A DNA stretch of 64,000 bases from Chondrus crispus. Its lineage: Eukaryota > Rhodophyta > Florideophyceae > Gigartinales > Gigartinaceae. The notes beneath the pieces were generated by a model, which did no database searches, had not been told where the DNA came from, and worked only from the letters and a program-made list of their open reading frames with translations. Positions 19,190-30,000 of this stretch are shown in pieces. The stretch's first letter is position 1; every line of letters begins with the position of its first letter. The stretch lies in assembly GCF_000350225.1 (NCBI RefSeq), contig NW_005178719.1:78175-142174 (forward strand), in the 5' to 3' direction. The translations under genes were made by a program, and so were the position numbers.

Positions 19190-19420
19190 TTGCATCAAAC
19201 GTTTTTACTTTACAACATACGAATGGCTAGAAGACAAGAACAGGAACGAGAGATTCAGATTCTGACACAAAAAAATATAAAAAGAGGATACGATGAGCTT
19301 GCAAGAAGGAAGGATTGGAAGAAAATGTGGAGAAGTGAAGGAAATCCGCGCAACGCCGACTGGTTTATCGATTTCGAATTTGGTAGCACTCTTGTGAAAA
19401 TGGACAGAGAACGGTTTTAG
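19190..19420 (+). CDS. Short basic ORF upstream of the peptidase gene
   Basis: 76 residues with a charged, probably helical segment (R-R-Q-E-Q-E-R-E-I-Q-I-L). An internal start M-A-R-R-Q at about residue 12 is likelier. It ends 5 bp before the peptidase ATG but in another frame, so it may be a separate small protein or a first exon of that gene. Confidence 0.3.
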   Translation: MHQTFLLYNIRMARRQEQEREIQILTQKNIKRGYDELARRKDWKKMWRSEGNPRNADWFIDFEFGSTLVKMDRERF

Positions 19421-19425
19421 CTTTG

Positions 19426-20529
19426 ATGGGGAAAAGCATTTGTAAATGGTTGGACGCTCTACCTAACCGAAGCCTAGATTGTGATGCGGTGCACCGTCTT
19501 TCCTTAAACAATATCAACAGGAAAACCAAAAACACCAGAGGTTGGAATGTATTATATATATTATATGCTGGAAAAATGCAAGAAAGCCTTGGTTTTACTC
19601 CGGGCAGATATTATGGGTCGAGTAAAAATCAGGGGAAAAACATGACATCCCAAGATGATGGCAAATGGCATGAGATTGACTTGTGTAGTCTCAAAATAGA
19701 TCGATTTTCCGGATTACAGCGTTTATGTGATCTATCCCACATATCTCGGTACACTGAAACCGACGGCGAAGATTCCTCCCGGTTTTCGATGGTGGCCCCA
19801 TCACGGATTGAGATTTTAGATGCTCTAGATGCCTATTGTTCTGAAAAGCCTGGATACATTCGACAAGTTGGCGGTCTTGGTGCTCGGGGAAGTACGATAA
19901 AAACAAAGCAATTCAGAATCGAACCGCATGTTAAAGTTTTTGTGGGGGGTAAAACAGGAAATTGCGCAGAAGATTCTTTATTCAATGCAATTTGCGAACT
20001 AAAGGGCGAATGTTTTACAGAAAAGATAATCAAGTATGCACCATTGTTTACAGGACGACAATTTCGTGACCTTAGCAAATTTTTAGAGAATGAACTGGCG
20101 GGTTTGGCTACGGGAGAAGAGCCCGGCTTTGAGCTGCGGCATTGCCAGGTTGATGGTTATTGGCAGTCTTGTTCCCCAAGCAAAGCTATCGAAAGACTGA
20201 TCCATTTCAAGGATGGTATTTTTGTTGTGCACTTCATCGGCAATCGAGGGGCAGAGCATTCAGTAGTTCTAAATGCTTTTAAAAGAACTCTAATAGACAG
20301 CAACGAAGGGGTTCACATGAAGTTATGCAAAGAAAGCCTCGAGCTTTGCTGCGGACGAGAAGAAATATTGTGCATACGGGACGTTCGCCAGCTGATACAG
20401 AAGAGGAAAGGGATTCGCGTCAGATCTGAAAGCAGGAGACAGAGGGCTAAACGTTTCAAGAGGCTACGGGGAAGTCATGATTCCAAAACGCACCCTGACT
20501 CAGGAGCTAGATTTGTGCCTTGTCTGTAA
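19426..20529 (+). CDS. Papain-fold-like (Cys-His-Asp) peptidase, transposon-associated
   Basis: 367 residues from ATG 19426. Candidate catalytic residues: C180 in G-N-C-A-E-D-S-L-F-N-A-I, H278 in A-E-H-S-V-V-L-N-A, and D291 in L-I-D-S-N-E. The Cys segment resembles the C-A-x-x-x-L-x-N of Josephin-type deubiquitinases, and the Cys-His-Asp order fits papain-fold enzymes but not Ulp1. The segment R-I-E-I-L-D-A-L-D-A-Y-C-S (127-139), the Cys motif, the His-Asp block and the M-K-L-C-K-E-S-L-E-L-C end all align with the ORF at 54291-55739; the Cys, His-Asp and C-terminal motifs also align with 43234-43896. The C-terminus is very basic (K-R-F-K-R-L-R-G). Activity and substrate are not known; protease or deubiquitinase activity is inferred. 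Confidence 0.55.
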   Translation: MGKSICKWLDALPNRSLDCDAVHRLSLNNINRKTKNTRGWNVLYILYAGKMQESLGFTPGRYYGSSKNQGKNMTSQDDGKWHEIDLCSLKIDRFSGLQRLCDLSHISRYTETDGEDSSRFSMVAPSRIEILDALDAYCSEKPGYIRQVGGLGARGSTIKTKQFRIEPHVKVFVGGKTGNCAEDSLFNAICELKGECFTEKIIKYAPLFTGRQFRDLSKFLENELAGLATGEEPGFELRHCQVDGYWQSCSPSKAIERLIHFKDGIFVVHFIGNRGAEHSVVLNAFKRTLIDSNEGVHMKLCKESLELCCGREEILCIRDVRQLIQKRKGIRVRSESRRQRAKRFKRLRGSHDSKTHPDSGARFVPCL

Positions 20530-21036
20530 TTGGTAATGAGAGACTGAACCACAGTTGGTACATTTTCAGTAGACGTGCAACAGATTAGCGTCATAGGACA
20601 GGGAAAAGGATTCTCGATACGAAAAGTACAAGCTGTGCTGATGATCATGTAATCATTTGGACAGGAGCACAAGGAGGGATACGCTACTGGTAACGGTGCG
20701 AAACGCGATAAGAGATAAGTTTTCGGACAAGAGTTTGTACCTCTATCTTTAGCCGATGTACACAGTGCGACCTGCCAAAAAAATCTCCAATATCTGAGCC
20801 TGTCATTGGTCGGCTCCAAACATCCGGCGGACGGCGAATAGCGGATGGCAGATAGCGGATACCGGACGGCGGGCGTGGACAGCGGACGGCGAACGGTTGC
20901 CGGTGGAAACACTCATCATCTGCCCTTGTTTGTTGAGTTGTTTGTTTTGTTGAGTTCTTATTTTCACTTTTCTCACGTTGTTGGTCAGCTGAACCAGTAT
21001 GCAGACAACGGGTTTATGCTGACAGCGAAGGAATCT
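20530..21036. other. Spacer with degenerate GGACGGCG-rich repeat
   Basis: 507 bp without a gene. At about 20823-20905 short words such as CGGACGGCG, AGCGGAT and TAGCGGAT recur irregularly, forming a degenerate tandem array. Confidence 0.5.
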
Positions 21037-22619
21037 TTACTGTTTTCTGAAATGGTCTAATATCGTTGACTGGCGCAACGCAGCTTGCTTTTCCAATCGT
21101 AAGTCCTTTTGGCACTCCCTTAATCGTTTCTGTAGGCTTTTGTACATTCTTCCAAGTCGTTCCAATACAGATCCTGCTACTGCCAAACCCTTTAACTCCT
21201 CTTCGATACTGTAAGACTCATCATCGGCATCACTTCCTTGTGCCTCTTCTTCAATACACTCAATGCCTGCGATAAACGCTCCCTGATTTTCAACAGTCAG
21301 TGTCTCTGTCACATCGTTCTCCCCTACCGGATTTAGTAGATTCTCTGATGCAATCCTTTTATACCTTACACCATGCTCATTTAAGTCCCTCACCGTTTGA
21401 TCGACCTCTTCCAGTCGAGCCCGTTCTGTAGTATCCTCCATGTCCTCCCTTTCTACCCTGAAACAAATATCAAAACACTTCTCAATGCAGCTTTCTGGCA
21501 GGGAATTCCACTCTTCTATCACCCAAGGTATGGCTGTAAGGATGTCGATATTGTAAATTGACTTTTTCCCAACATCAATGTTGTCAAAAACACGGAACAA
21601 CAAACGCCGTCGGAGCTTCATTTTAACTGCAGCAATTATTCCCGCGTCTAGAGGCTGAATTAGACTTGCAGTGGTCGGAGGGAGAAAGCAAACCTCTACA
21701 TTTTGTAGATCCGGGAGAGAGTCCTCTGTTCCGTTTGCAGAACAGTTATTTAAAAACAAAAGTATCTTCCGCCCGGCCGTGCTACCAAGGTAGCGATCCA
21801 GCCGCCCCAGCCAGCCAAAAATAACACTTTTGTCATCCACACCTTCTTGTTGGCGTGGTAATCGAAACCAAGTTCATGGCCATACTTTCCTAAAAAAAGG
21901 ACGAGGACGCAGCGCGTTTCCAATTATCATTAGTGGAAATCGTTCCGTTCCGTCCGTGTTACAGCATGCCAGAAACGAGATCCTGGTCTTGTCTTTTTGA
22001 AACCAGCGGCAGGTTTCCGCGACAAAGATCATCCCGGCGGTTGACGATAGAAAAGACCAAACTCGTCAGCGTTCCAGACATTTTTAGGACCGTACTCGGC
22101 CACCTTTGCCACAATTGATGGCATTGCGGCAGTGATCGCAGACTCATCTGCACTCAACGCCTCCCCATGCACATGTCGAAATTTGATGTTGTTTCGCTTC
22201 TGGAAGCGACTAAGCCATCCATTCGAGAACTTCAAGGAAAGCTGTTGATCGAGCGGTAGGTGTTTGTTGGCTTCGCGTTGCATTATCTCTGCTTGATGTC
22301 GCAAAATTATGCCATTAATTTGAATACCACTGGCAGACTTTTCACACAACCAGTGGTACAGCGCGCTTTCAAGACGAGGGGATGATGGAACGCGGCAATT
22401 TTTGAACGATGAACGCGCACCGGGGGGAATGGCAGAATATGTCGACTTTGTCGAGAGAAGCCGAGATATTGTGGCTTGGTTTGGGGCTTTGTCAAGCGTA
22501 AAGCTCTCTTTTGCCCAATCCGCGAGTTCCTTCTGAGTCATGGGCTCTTTTCGTTCGCATCGACGGTGGTGCTCATCAATAATGAGCTGTTTTTGGCGCA
22601 CGGTAAGTGCGTGGCTCAT
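21037..22619 (-). mobile_element. Pogo/Tigger-type Tc1/mariner DNA transposon, broken
   Basis: Minus strand. 22029-22619 encodes the N-terminal part: a CENP-B-like helix-turn-helix (starting M-S-H-A-L-T-V-R-Q-K-Q-L) and a second Tc5-type domain ending in N-A-D-E-F-G-L-F-Y-R, which holds the first catalytic Asp. 21037-21840 encodes the C-terminal part with L-F-L-N-N-C-S-A-N (the second catalytic Asp is replaced by Asn) and I-Q-P-L-D-A-G-I-I with the third Asp. The two parts are out of frame and the link between them is decayed. The protein ends with Q-S-T-I-L-D-H-F, a PCNA-binding-like motif. No terminal repeats were found. It looks dead. Confidence 0.8.
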
Positions 22620-22662
22620 TTTGGGTGTCCGAGGGGAATTGCACGAGGATAGTGTTGGAACG

Positions 22663-23037
22663 ATGCTGGAAAAGAGGCCCAGAGAGACTGGCGAGAAGGT
22701 CCCTCGTCGAGCGAATGCCACCCAGGCGGCCCATCGTTCGGCTCGCGTCGCCTTCGCCTCAGGCTGCGTGCTTTTCGCGTTGCATGAGTCTTCGGCCGCG
22801 TTCGTTTCGTCGCGGAGAAATGAGCAAGCACCGTCTTACGATATCTGGCAAACTGTATCCTCGAGTGTATTACGTCATTTTTCGTGGACCAAGACGACTT
22901 GCCATCTTCAACGGCTACTCTCGGGCCTGACTTCCAGTGAAAGGTTTCCAGAACCAGATCGAAAAACAAGGTGGGCATGCTTTCATCACCCTTTGGCTCG
23001 ACAAACTCGTCATTCACGTGACGGTCGCATCAACTGA
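22663..23037 (+). pseudogene. Diverged histone H3 tail-like reading frame beside the outer Ty3 copy
   Basis: From ATG 22663 the frame reads M-L-E-K-R-P-R then ETGEKVPRRANATQAAHRSA, which aligns with residues 10-29 of the histone H3 tail. It shares V15, R18, A19 and R27 with the H3-like tail at 54291, changes that canonical H3 lacks, so the two tails have a common origin. After about 22760 no similarity to the 54291 protein is seen, and this copy is treated as a broken fossil. It lies on the plus strand, antisense to the outer Ty3 element whose integrase ends near 23530. Confidence 0.6.
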
Positions 23038-23529
23038 TCAAGCCTACGACCTGTGGCTCGCAAACAAGGCTGCATGCCGTCAGAGATTCAACAACTCACG
23101 CATGAATTATGCACTAATCCATTTGAATCATACGTTGCCGTAGTTCCAGTGTCTCTCAGCCGCATATACACCGACGCACCTTGCATGTAGACGTCTTCTG
23201 TAGTCGTTCCGATCATTCTACCGCCTTCAAAGCTCACAATGCCAGCCCTTCCGTCACAGTTACTCCTATATCATCGACGTGTCTTGATCGAACTGCCTCC
23301 TCTTGCCTCATTCCACTAGAATGCACATTGCCCCCTCTCCGTCGGACAACCATGACTCCCGTTGATGTCTCATTTCGACTCTTTCTGTAACCCTTAACAA
23401 CTATTCTCACAGTCTTTAAAACGCACAGAGAGTCCAATACCAGGGAAGTTTCTCAACTACATCGTCTCTGTCCTCCTACTCCTCGTAGTCATCCCCGTAC
23501 CAGTCCATGGGGCAATTTCCCCATGCATC
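23038..23529. other. Spacer between H3-like frame and Ty3 integrase end
   Basis: About 490 bp with no recognisable feature; probably the remainder of the accessory region of the outer Ty3 copy. Confidence 0.35.
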
Positions 23530-24147
23530 ACATCTACATAAGATGTGCAGGTTTCTGAATAAAGGGGATTAAACGCCTTGCGTGGATATCCTGTCGACTG
23601 TAGCACAAACCCGGCGACACGAGTGTGTACCGCGGGTGCTTTGCTCGTACTACCCTGCAGGGGCCGTAGTACTTCGATTCACCTAAAGACCACTTCTGTA
23701 GCCCTCTCGAGGCTATTCGTCGAGCAACCAGAACCTAGTCGCCTACCTCAAATTGGCGTTTTGAGATAACTGCCACCTTCTTGCTCTTCCTGTGCAGCTG
23801 TTTAGCAGACCTCGTCGCTCGGAGCGCGAGGATCGCTAACAGTTCCAAGTTGCGCCCCTCAACGCCCCCCACCGGATTTAGTTCGACTCGGTCTGGGGTT
23901 GGGAGGGCGGCTTCACTCCATACATCAACTCAAACGGGGAGAACCCGTCGGACAGTTGGCGCCGACGGTACCCGTAGAGAATCTGTTTCAACACCGATTC
24001 CCATTTAGAGGTAGCGACGCCCTGAACTAATAGCGTCTTCCGAATTGAACGCATGATCGTCCCAACCATACACTCCGCTTTTCCATTGGAAATGGGAGCA
24101 TAGGCAAGGACCGGTTTCCATGAAATTCCCTGTTGTGCCATGAAGTT

Positions 24148-24721
24148 TTTGGTATATCTACCTTCGTCCCGACCACTCGGAAACGAGGGGGGCTAGAGGT
24201 AAAGGAGCGTGCGCCGCTGGGTTACCCACGCGCGAACGCAAACCGTACGGAAGGACTCGAAAAGAGGGATAGCTCACGTGGCCGGTGACTCGCAGCCGGT
24301 CGGTCGTGTTAGATCCGGACGGCCGGTCACGGGTTAGAAGCCTGAGACTAAAAGGGAAACCGGAACGGGATAGCAATTAGCCGTGAAGGAAAGGGAGGCG
24401 AGTCTGCCTTTCGTTTACTGGAACGGGGGCAGGTGCCCCCGGTCCTAACCCCTAAGTGGGACGCCAGGACACTTGTCCCGCTACAGTAGCTGTTACTTAC
24501 TGTATACCAGCTACTGTGCTAAATTGGCTAATTTGTGCCATTAATTACTAATTACTTACCGTTCGGATCCTACACGTGTAACCAGCGGGGTACTACTGTA
24601 CTCGGCACCGGCCGTGTGCTGTAAATATAACTCCTTACAGTTCTTCTCGCGCTTACAGCCCATCGTACTGTACCCCGGGGCGGCGGCGGTGGTGCCATCG
24701 CCTTCACGCCGTTGTACTACA
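24148..24721 (-). repeat. 3' LTR of the inner Ty3 element
   Basis: 574 bp, direct repeat of 33451-34024. On the minus strand it starts TGTAGTACAACGGC. It is flanked on the left by AAGTT (24143-24147). Confidence 0.93.
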
Positions 24722-27040
24722 GACCCCCTTCCTTCCTTCGCGACACGTCCCCGTCGCGGCAGACTAAAATCCGTGCCAGCTGTGACGGGCTTCTATCCCG
24801 AACGGAGAACATGCGTCGGCCGCGGAGACGAGGCCGTACAGTAGTTACCTTCCTCGAGTCCTCAAACCCGCATGCACACCCGCAGCGGCGGTCATCTCCC
24901 GACCCGCGCGGAGGAGCTCAGCGCCCCTGCGGTTCCCGATTCCATCCGCGGTACGCCACCGTTTGGATTGGGCGGCTTCCGCCTGCGCCGGGCATCGAAT
25001 AACTGGCGCAAAGAAGCCTTTTTCCAAGACCCCCCAGAGGGCTGGCCATTTTTCCAAGAATTCCCCTTCTATTTCCCCCAAAACCCCGCGAGTACGCCGC
25101 CGCCAGTCCCACAGCGGTACGTCCCACACCTTTTCCGGTGCGTGCGGTAACTCTGCCGTCCAAAACACGAGCGAAAACCGCACGGTAGACCCTTTCCCGA
25201 ACGGTCCTTATTTGGAAACCAGTAGAATCTGTTTAAAACAGTCAGAAACGGCATAAAACCGTTTCTGTTTCCAAATACTCCCAGGTCGGCGACAACCTCA
25301 GGAGTCCGGAGCCGTTCTTGGATATGGACTACGATTTTTATTCGCCCTTCTAGAGGGGAAATCGTAGCCCTTCCGGCCATACAGTGTCCCCTTGAAGAAT
25401 GAGGCCGGAACTTGGGTTTCCAGGTACGGTGGACGGACCGACCACCTGTACCTCCAACCTTCCGGATGGGTTAGCCGTTGCGGTGGGGTGTCCTCCCCCG
25501 GCGCCGGGCATGGAGAAACCGGCGCCAAAGAAGCGATTTTCCCGGATCCCCCCGGAGGGCTGGCCGTTTTTCCAAAAACGGTGCCCTCCCATCCGCCAGA
25601 CAGCGCGGTGTGTGACTGCCCGCATGTCCACGCGGTCAGCGAGGAGCTCCCGGCGGCGGTACGGTCTGCCGTTCGTCGAAAAACGGTCGGTAAGTCCTGC
25701 GGTTGCCACTTTCCGCGGAGGCGCGATTTGGAAACGAAAGGAAACTGTAAAACCGAGCAGAAACAGTGTTTTACAGTTCCGGTTTCCAAATCGGCCTGGG
25801 CTTTCCCAAAGTCGGTTTTCCGTCTTGGGACCTCCGGACGCGGGCAGACCAGGGGAGTACAATGCCGTTAACGGAGGGGGCTACAATTTTTTCCAACCCT
25901 TCTAGGAGGAAAAACGTAACCCCCTTTGGGCTTAATTAAAAGCCGACGACTGGAGTCGCCTCCTTGCCGTCTAGGGCCCTTCCGCGCCGGGTTAATCCGG
26001 CACCGGGCAATGGTTGCGCGCGGTCGCCCGCGCGCCATGCGGTAGTGAGTAAGCGGTTATGGGCGGCCTGTAGCACGTCCCCCCGGGGTCGTCGACCGAG
26101 GTAGGATCGCCTCGGCGGTCTGGTCGGGGGTGCCACTGCGGGTTTTCCCCGAGTTGCCCGGTCGGTCTTGAAGGCCGGCGTGTACCGCGGTTCGTGGGGC
26201 GAAGGACCGCACGGTGTCGTTTTCGTGGCGGGTCGTCGCGGGGGCGGGTTCCCGTCCCCCTCCCCGCCACTCGGGGGGCATCCCCACCAGCGACTTGCGC
26301 GGAAATCGGCCTTTTCCTTAGTAATTTCTGCCTGCTTTTTCCTTGCGGCGGGTGGCTTCTCGGCGGTTTGACGAGCTCCGATTGGGCGGTCCCCAAATCG
26401 GTCGTGTTTGGAACCTCCGCCCGTGCTCTGAGGGCCACACACACCTGGTTCCTGGCTCTGTTACCGGTTCGGTCGCGGTTTACCCCGCCCTTGAGCCCCC
26501 GACGAGGGCTTGCCTTGACAGTATTTCCGCGTCGGTACCCCCCCTTCGGTCTTGTCTCCCGGGTGCTAACCCGGGCTCGGCAGAGGGCTGCAATTTTATC
26601 CACCCCAAGAGGAGTGAGACGTAACCCGCCCGAGGTTTTCCTTGGCCATCGCCTCGTCGGGTCGCCCCGCCGGCGGATCTATTCCATCCGCACCGGGTCT
26701 GTTCCGTGCAGGCTTAGCGGTGGCGTGCGGTTGCCCGCGCGCGCCAGAAGCGGTCGATGAAGGGCTGCGGGAGGCCTTCGGCGGGTTCCCAGGTATCGTC
26801 CGCTGGGGTATAACCATACTAGCGCACCTTGTACTGGCTGCCGCTGCGGGTTTCCCGGTGGGCGACCAAGTTGTCAACCACGTATTCCGCTGGCGGTTCG
26901 GGTGTTCCCGCCGGCGGGTCCGTTGTCGGTGCGGCCACAGTAGGGTCGTGGGGTCCCCGCGGCATCTTGGTTACACGATCGATGCTCACGAGGTTCGAGA
27001 CCCCGTCTTGGTCGACGACCACTGTGGCCTCCGTAGCGGA
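24722..27040 (-). other. Non-coding 3' region of the inner Ty3 element with internal repeats
   Basis: 2.3 kb between pol and 3' LTR. Two related blocks occur at about 24985-25060 and 25498-25575 (both with a GCCGGGCAT...GGCGC...AAGAAGC core), and three related blocks starting CTACGATTTTT or similar occur at about 25327, 25881 and 26588. Open frames here are low-complexity and not supported as genes. Confidence 0.6.
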
Positions 27041-30000
27041 TCAGACCCGAAACGGGCCTTCCGCTTTCGGTAAGAGCTTGACGGAGGGTCCTCCTCCGTC
27101 GCTTGGCAGGTCTCCACGTTCGGCGCTCGTCAACGGCCGCAGTGGACGGTCCACGTAGACAAAGTCTCCCACCGCGATGACCGGACGGAAGCGCACCTTC
27201 TTATCGAAGTCGGCTTTGGACCTCCTCTGCGCCGCGGTTAGTTTTACCCGCGTGCGCTCAAGGTCATCCCGGAGCTTCCGCAACGTCGCGCGCTTGTACT
27301 GTACCGGAGTCCGCGGGTCTTGCGTGTGGGATCCGGCGTCCTGCGGTACAGTACCGGGCAGTACCAATCCGGACGGTGGTCGCGTCAGCACCAGGTCGAA
27401 CGGGGTTGTCTCCGTTGACTGGTGGACCTGCGTGTTATACGCGAAGGTCAGGGGCTGGATGTACTCTTCCCAGTCCCTCTGATGCTCCTCGACATAGTGT
27501 CGGAGGCGCTGCACCAAGGTGCGGTTGAACCGTTCGGTTTGGCCATTTGTCTGGGGGTGATAGGCGGTAGTCAAGTAGTGCCTCACTCCCAGCAAGGCGC
27601 ACATCGCGTCGAAGAACTTGGCGGCTAATTGTGGTCCGTTATCGGTTAGCACGTAATGAGGTGCGCCGTATACGTAGACCAAATTGTCCAGGAAGGCGTT
27701 TGCTACAACCGACGAGGTGGTTATCGGTAGCGGGATGCTGCGCGTCAGCTTTGTAAACCGGTCGGTCATGACTAGCACGTGGCGATTCCCGTGCGCCTTC
27801 TTCGGTAAAGGGCCCAGCAGGTTCATGGCGATGAAATCCAGCGGCCCTGCCACTGGGAATAGCTTGAGGTCCTTTTGATGCCGCACCAGGGTTCCCCGGG
27901 TGGCGGCGCACGAGGCGCAATTCCGTGCGGTACTGAAGGCGTCGTTGGCCATATGGGGCCAATAATATTCCCGCCGGAGGGTATAATACATCCTCGTACC
28001 GCCCGGGTGTCCTGCCAGGCGGGGATGATGGGCGAAGTACAATATCTTCGCCCTGAGCCGTTTCGGTACAACCCGCTGCAGGGTCCCATCGAGGGGGGAC
28101 TTGCAGACGACGAACCCGTATCGGTCGACGTCGTAGCGCGAGTCCGGGTTCCCCACAGTCTCGGCGGCCGCCCTACAGAAGGGGTCCTCGGCCTGCTCCC
28201 GAAGGAACTCTTCCACCGTTACGGATGAAACGTCACGTTCTTCGGGTATAACCGCGAACGCGTGCTCAGCTCTCCCCGGGTCGACGGGGGTCTCCCAGTG
28301 TACAGTACCTTGGCGGGGGTTATGCTCCTCCTCTCGCCATTGTACCGCGAAACACGGGACTTCGTCGTCAACCTGTTCGGAAGTTGCGGCGTCAACTCGG
28401 AGGCGTGATACACCGTCCGCGAGTTGGTGCTTAATCCCCGGTCGGTACTGTACGTCATATTCGTACTCGGCTAGGCGGAGATGCCAGCGCGCTAGCCAGC
28501 CGGAGCTATCCGCCAGGTTGAGGACCCATCGGAGGGCCTGGTGATCCGTACGGAGGTCGAACGTGTTCCCATATAGATATGGTCGAAGCGTGAGGATGCT
28601 CCACACGACAGCAAGGCACTCCTTCTCGGTGGTGGTGTAATTTTTCTGGGCGTCGGTTAGAGCCCGGCTGCAATACCCGATCGGTAAGCGGTCACCGCTC
28701 GGCCGCTCCTGTAATAGGGCACAGTCGACCTGGTACGCGCCAGCGTCCGTATCCAGGGTGTATTTCTTTCCGTAACGGGGTAGAGCGAGGATCGGTGGGG
28801 ACACGAGGCGCTTCTTGAGTTCCACGAACGCCTCGTATTCCTCATCGGTAAGAACCTCAAACTCGAAGGGTTGATTTTTCCCGTCTTCCGGTTTAGCGGA
28901 GCGGCTATTTTCGCGAAGCTCTTCACGAACCGACGGTACACGTTGCACATTCCTAAGAAGGATCGCAATTCCGTCTGGGTCTGGGGAGGTCGAGCGCGCT
29001 CGATGGCGACCACGTTGCGGCGCTCGACCTCCAACCTACCTGGTCGGATCACATGCCCCAGGTAGGTGACTGAGGTGTCGAAGAAGGCGCACTTCGACAG
29101 CTTCAGCGACACGCCGGCGTACCGCAGAAGGCACAAAACCTGGCGGACGTGCGCGACGTGTTCCGTTACGGTCTTGGAGTAGATGATAACATCATCCATG
29201 TAGACCAGTGCAGTTTCCCATTTTACCCGCGACAGTATAATGTCGACGGCCAGCTGGAAGGTAGCGGGGGCATTCTTCAAACCGAACGGCATGCGGAGGA
29301 AACGGTACAACCCGCAGTGCGACGCGAACGTAGTCTTTTCGCGGTCCTCCTCGGAGATTTCTACTTGCCAATACCGGTGTTGCAATCCAGCGTGGTAAAG
29401 ACAGTAGCGTCGCCGATGGAATCGATGCACTCGTCCATCCTCGGCTACGGATGGGAATCCCGAACGGTGACTGCGTTGAGCTTTCTGTAGTCGACACAGA
29501 GCCGCATGGTACCATCCTTTTTAGGGACGAATACCACGAGGCTTGCCCACCGCGGCGGGTTCGATTACCCCAGCCCGGAGCATGCGGTCAATCTCCGTTT
29601 TCTCTTTTTCCCGTGCGGTTGGTCCGGCGCGGTAAGGCGCCTGGTAAATCGGGCGAGCACCGGGCTTGAGCTCAATCCGGTGCTTCGTGGCCCCGATTTT
29701 GCCCAGCTGGCCGGTCCACATCCCCTTTATTTCGGACAGTACCTTGAGGACATCCGAGCGTACCTCCTCGTCCTTGGCACCGATGTGGACGTCCTCTTGC
29801 CAGGCGTTTGGGTCCTCCTCAGGGGCGGCGGTGTCTTCGGGTTTATCCGTTCCAACCGCCCCGAGGGGCCCCTTGGGCGGCGTGACTTGTTCAGCCCCGC
29901 CCTTATCCGTACGGTTGTCGGCGGCTTCTTCCGCGCCATCCTTTGCGGTTGAGAGGTTGGAATTAAATATCTCTCCCGCTTCCTTAGCTTCGGCCGCTTC

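Noticed and set aside
19426-20529. Ulp1 family membership of the Cys-His-Asp proteins
   Set aside because: In Ulp1 the order is His-Asp-Gln-Cys. Here the Cys comes first, 84-115 residues before His.
26960-27010. tRNA-like GGTTCGAGACC
   Set aside because: Only a T-loop-like word; no cloverleaf around it, and it lies in retroelement coding sequence.
24722-27040. Several open frames of 90-200 residues as genes
   Set aside because: They overlap on both strands in GC-rich non-coding retroelement DNA and match no family.
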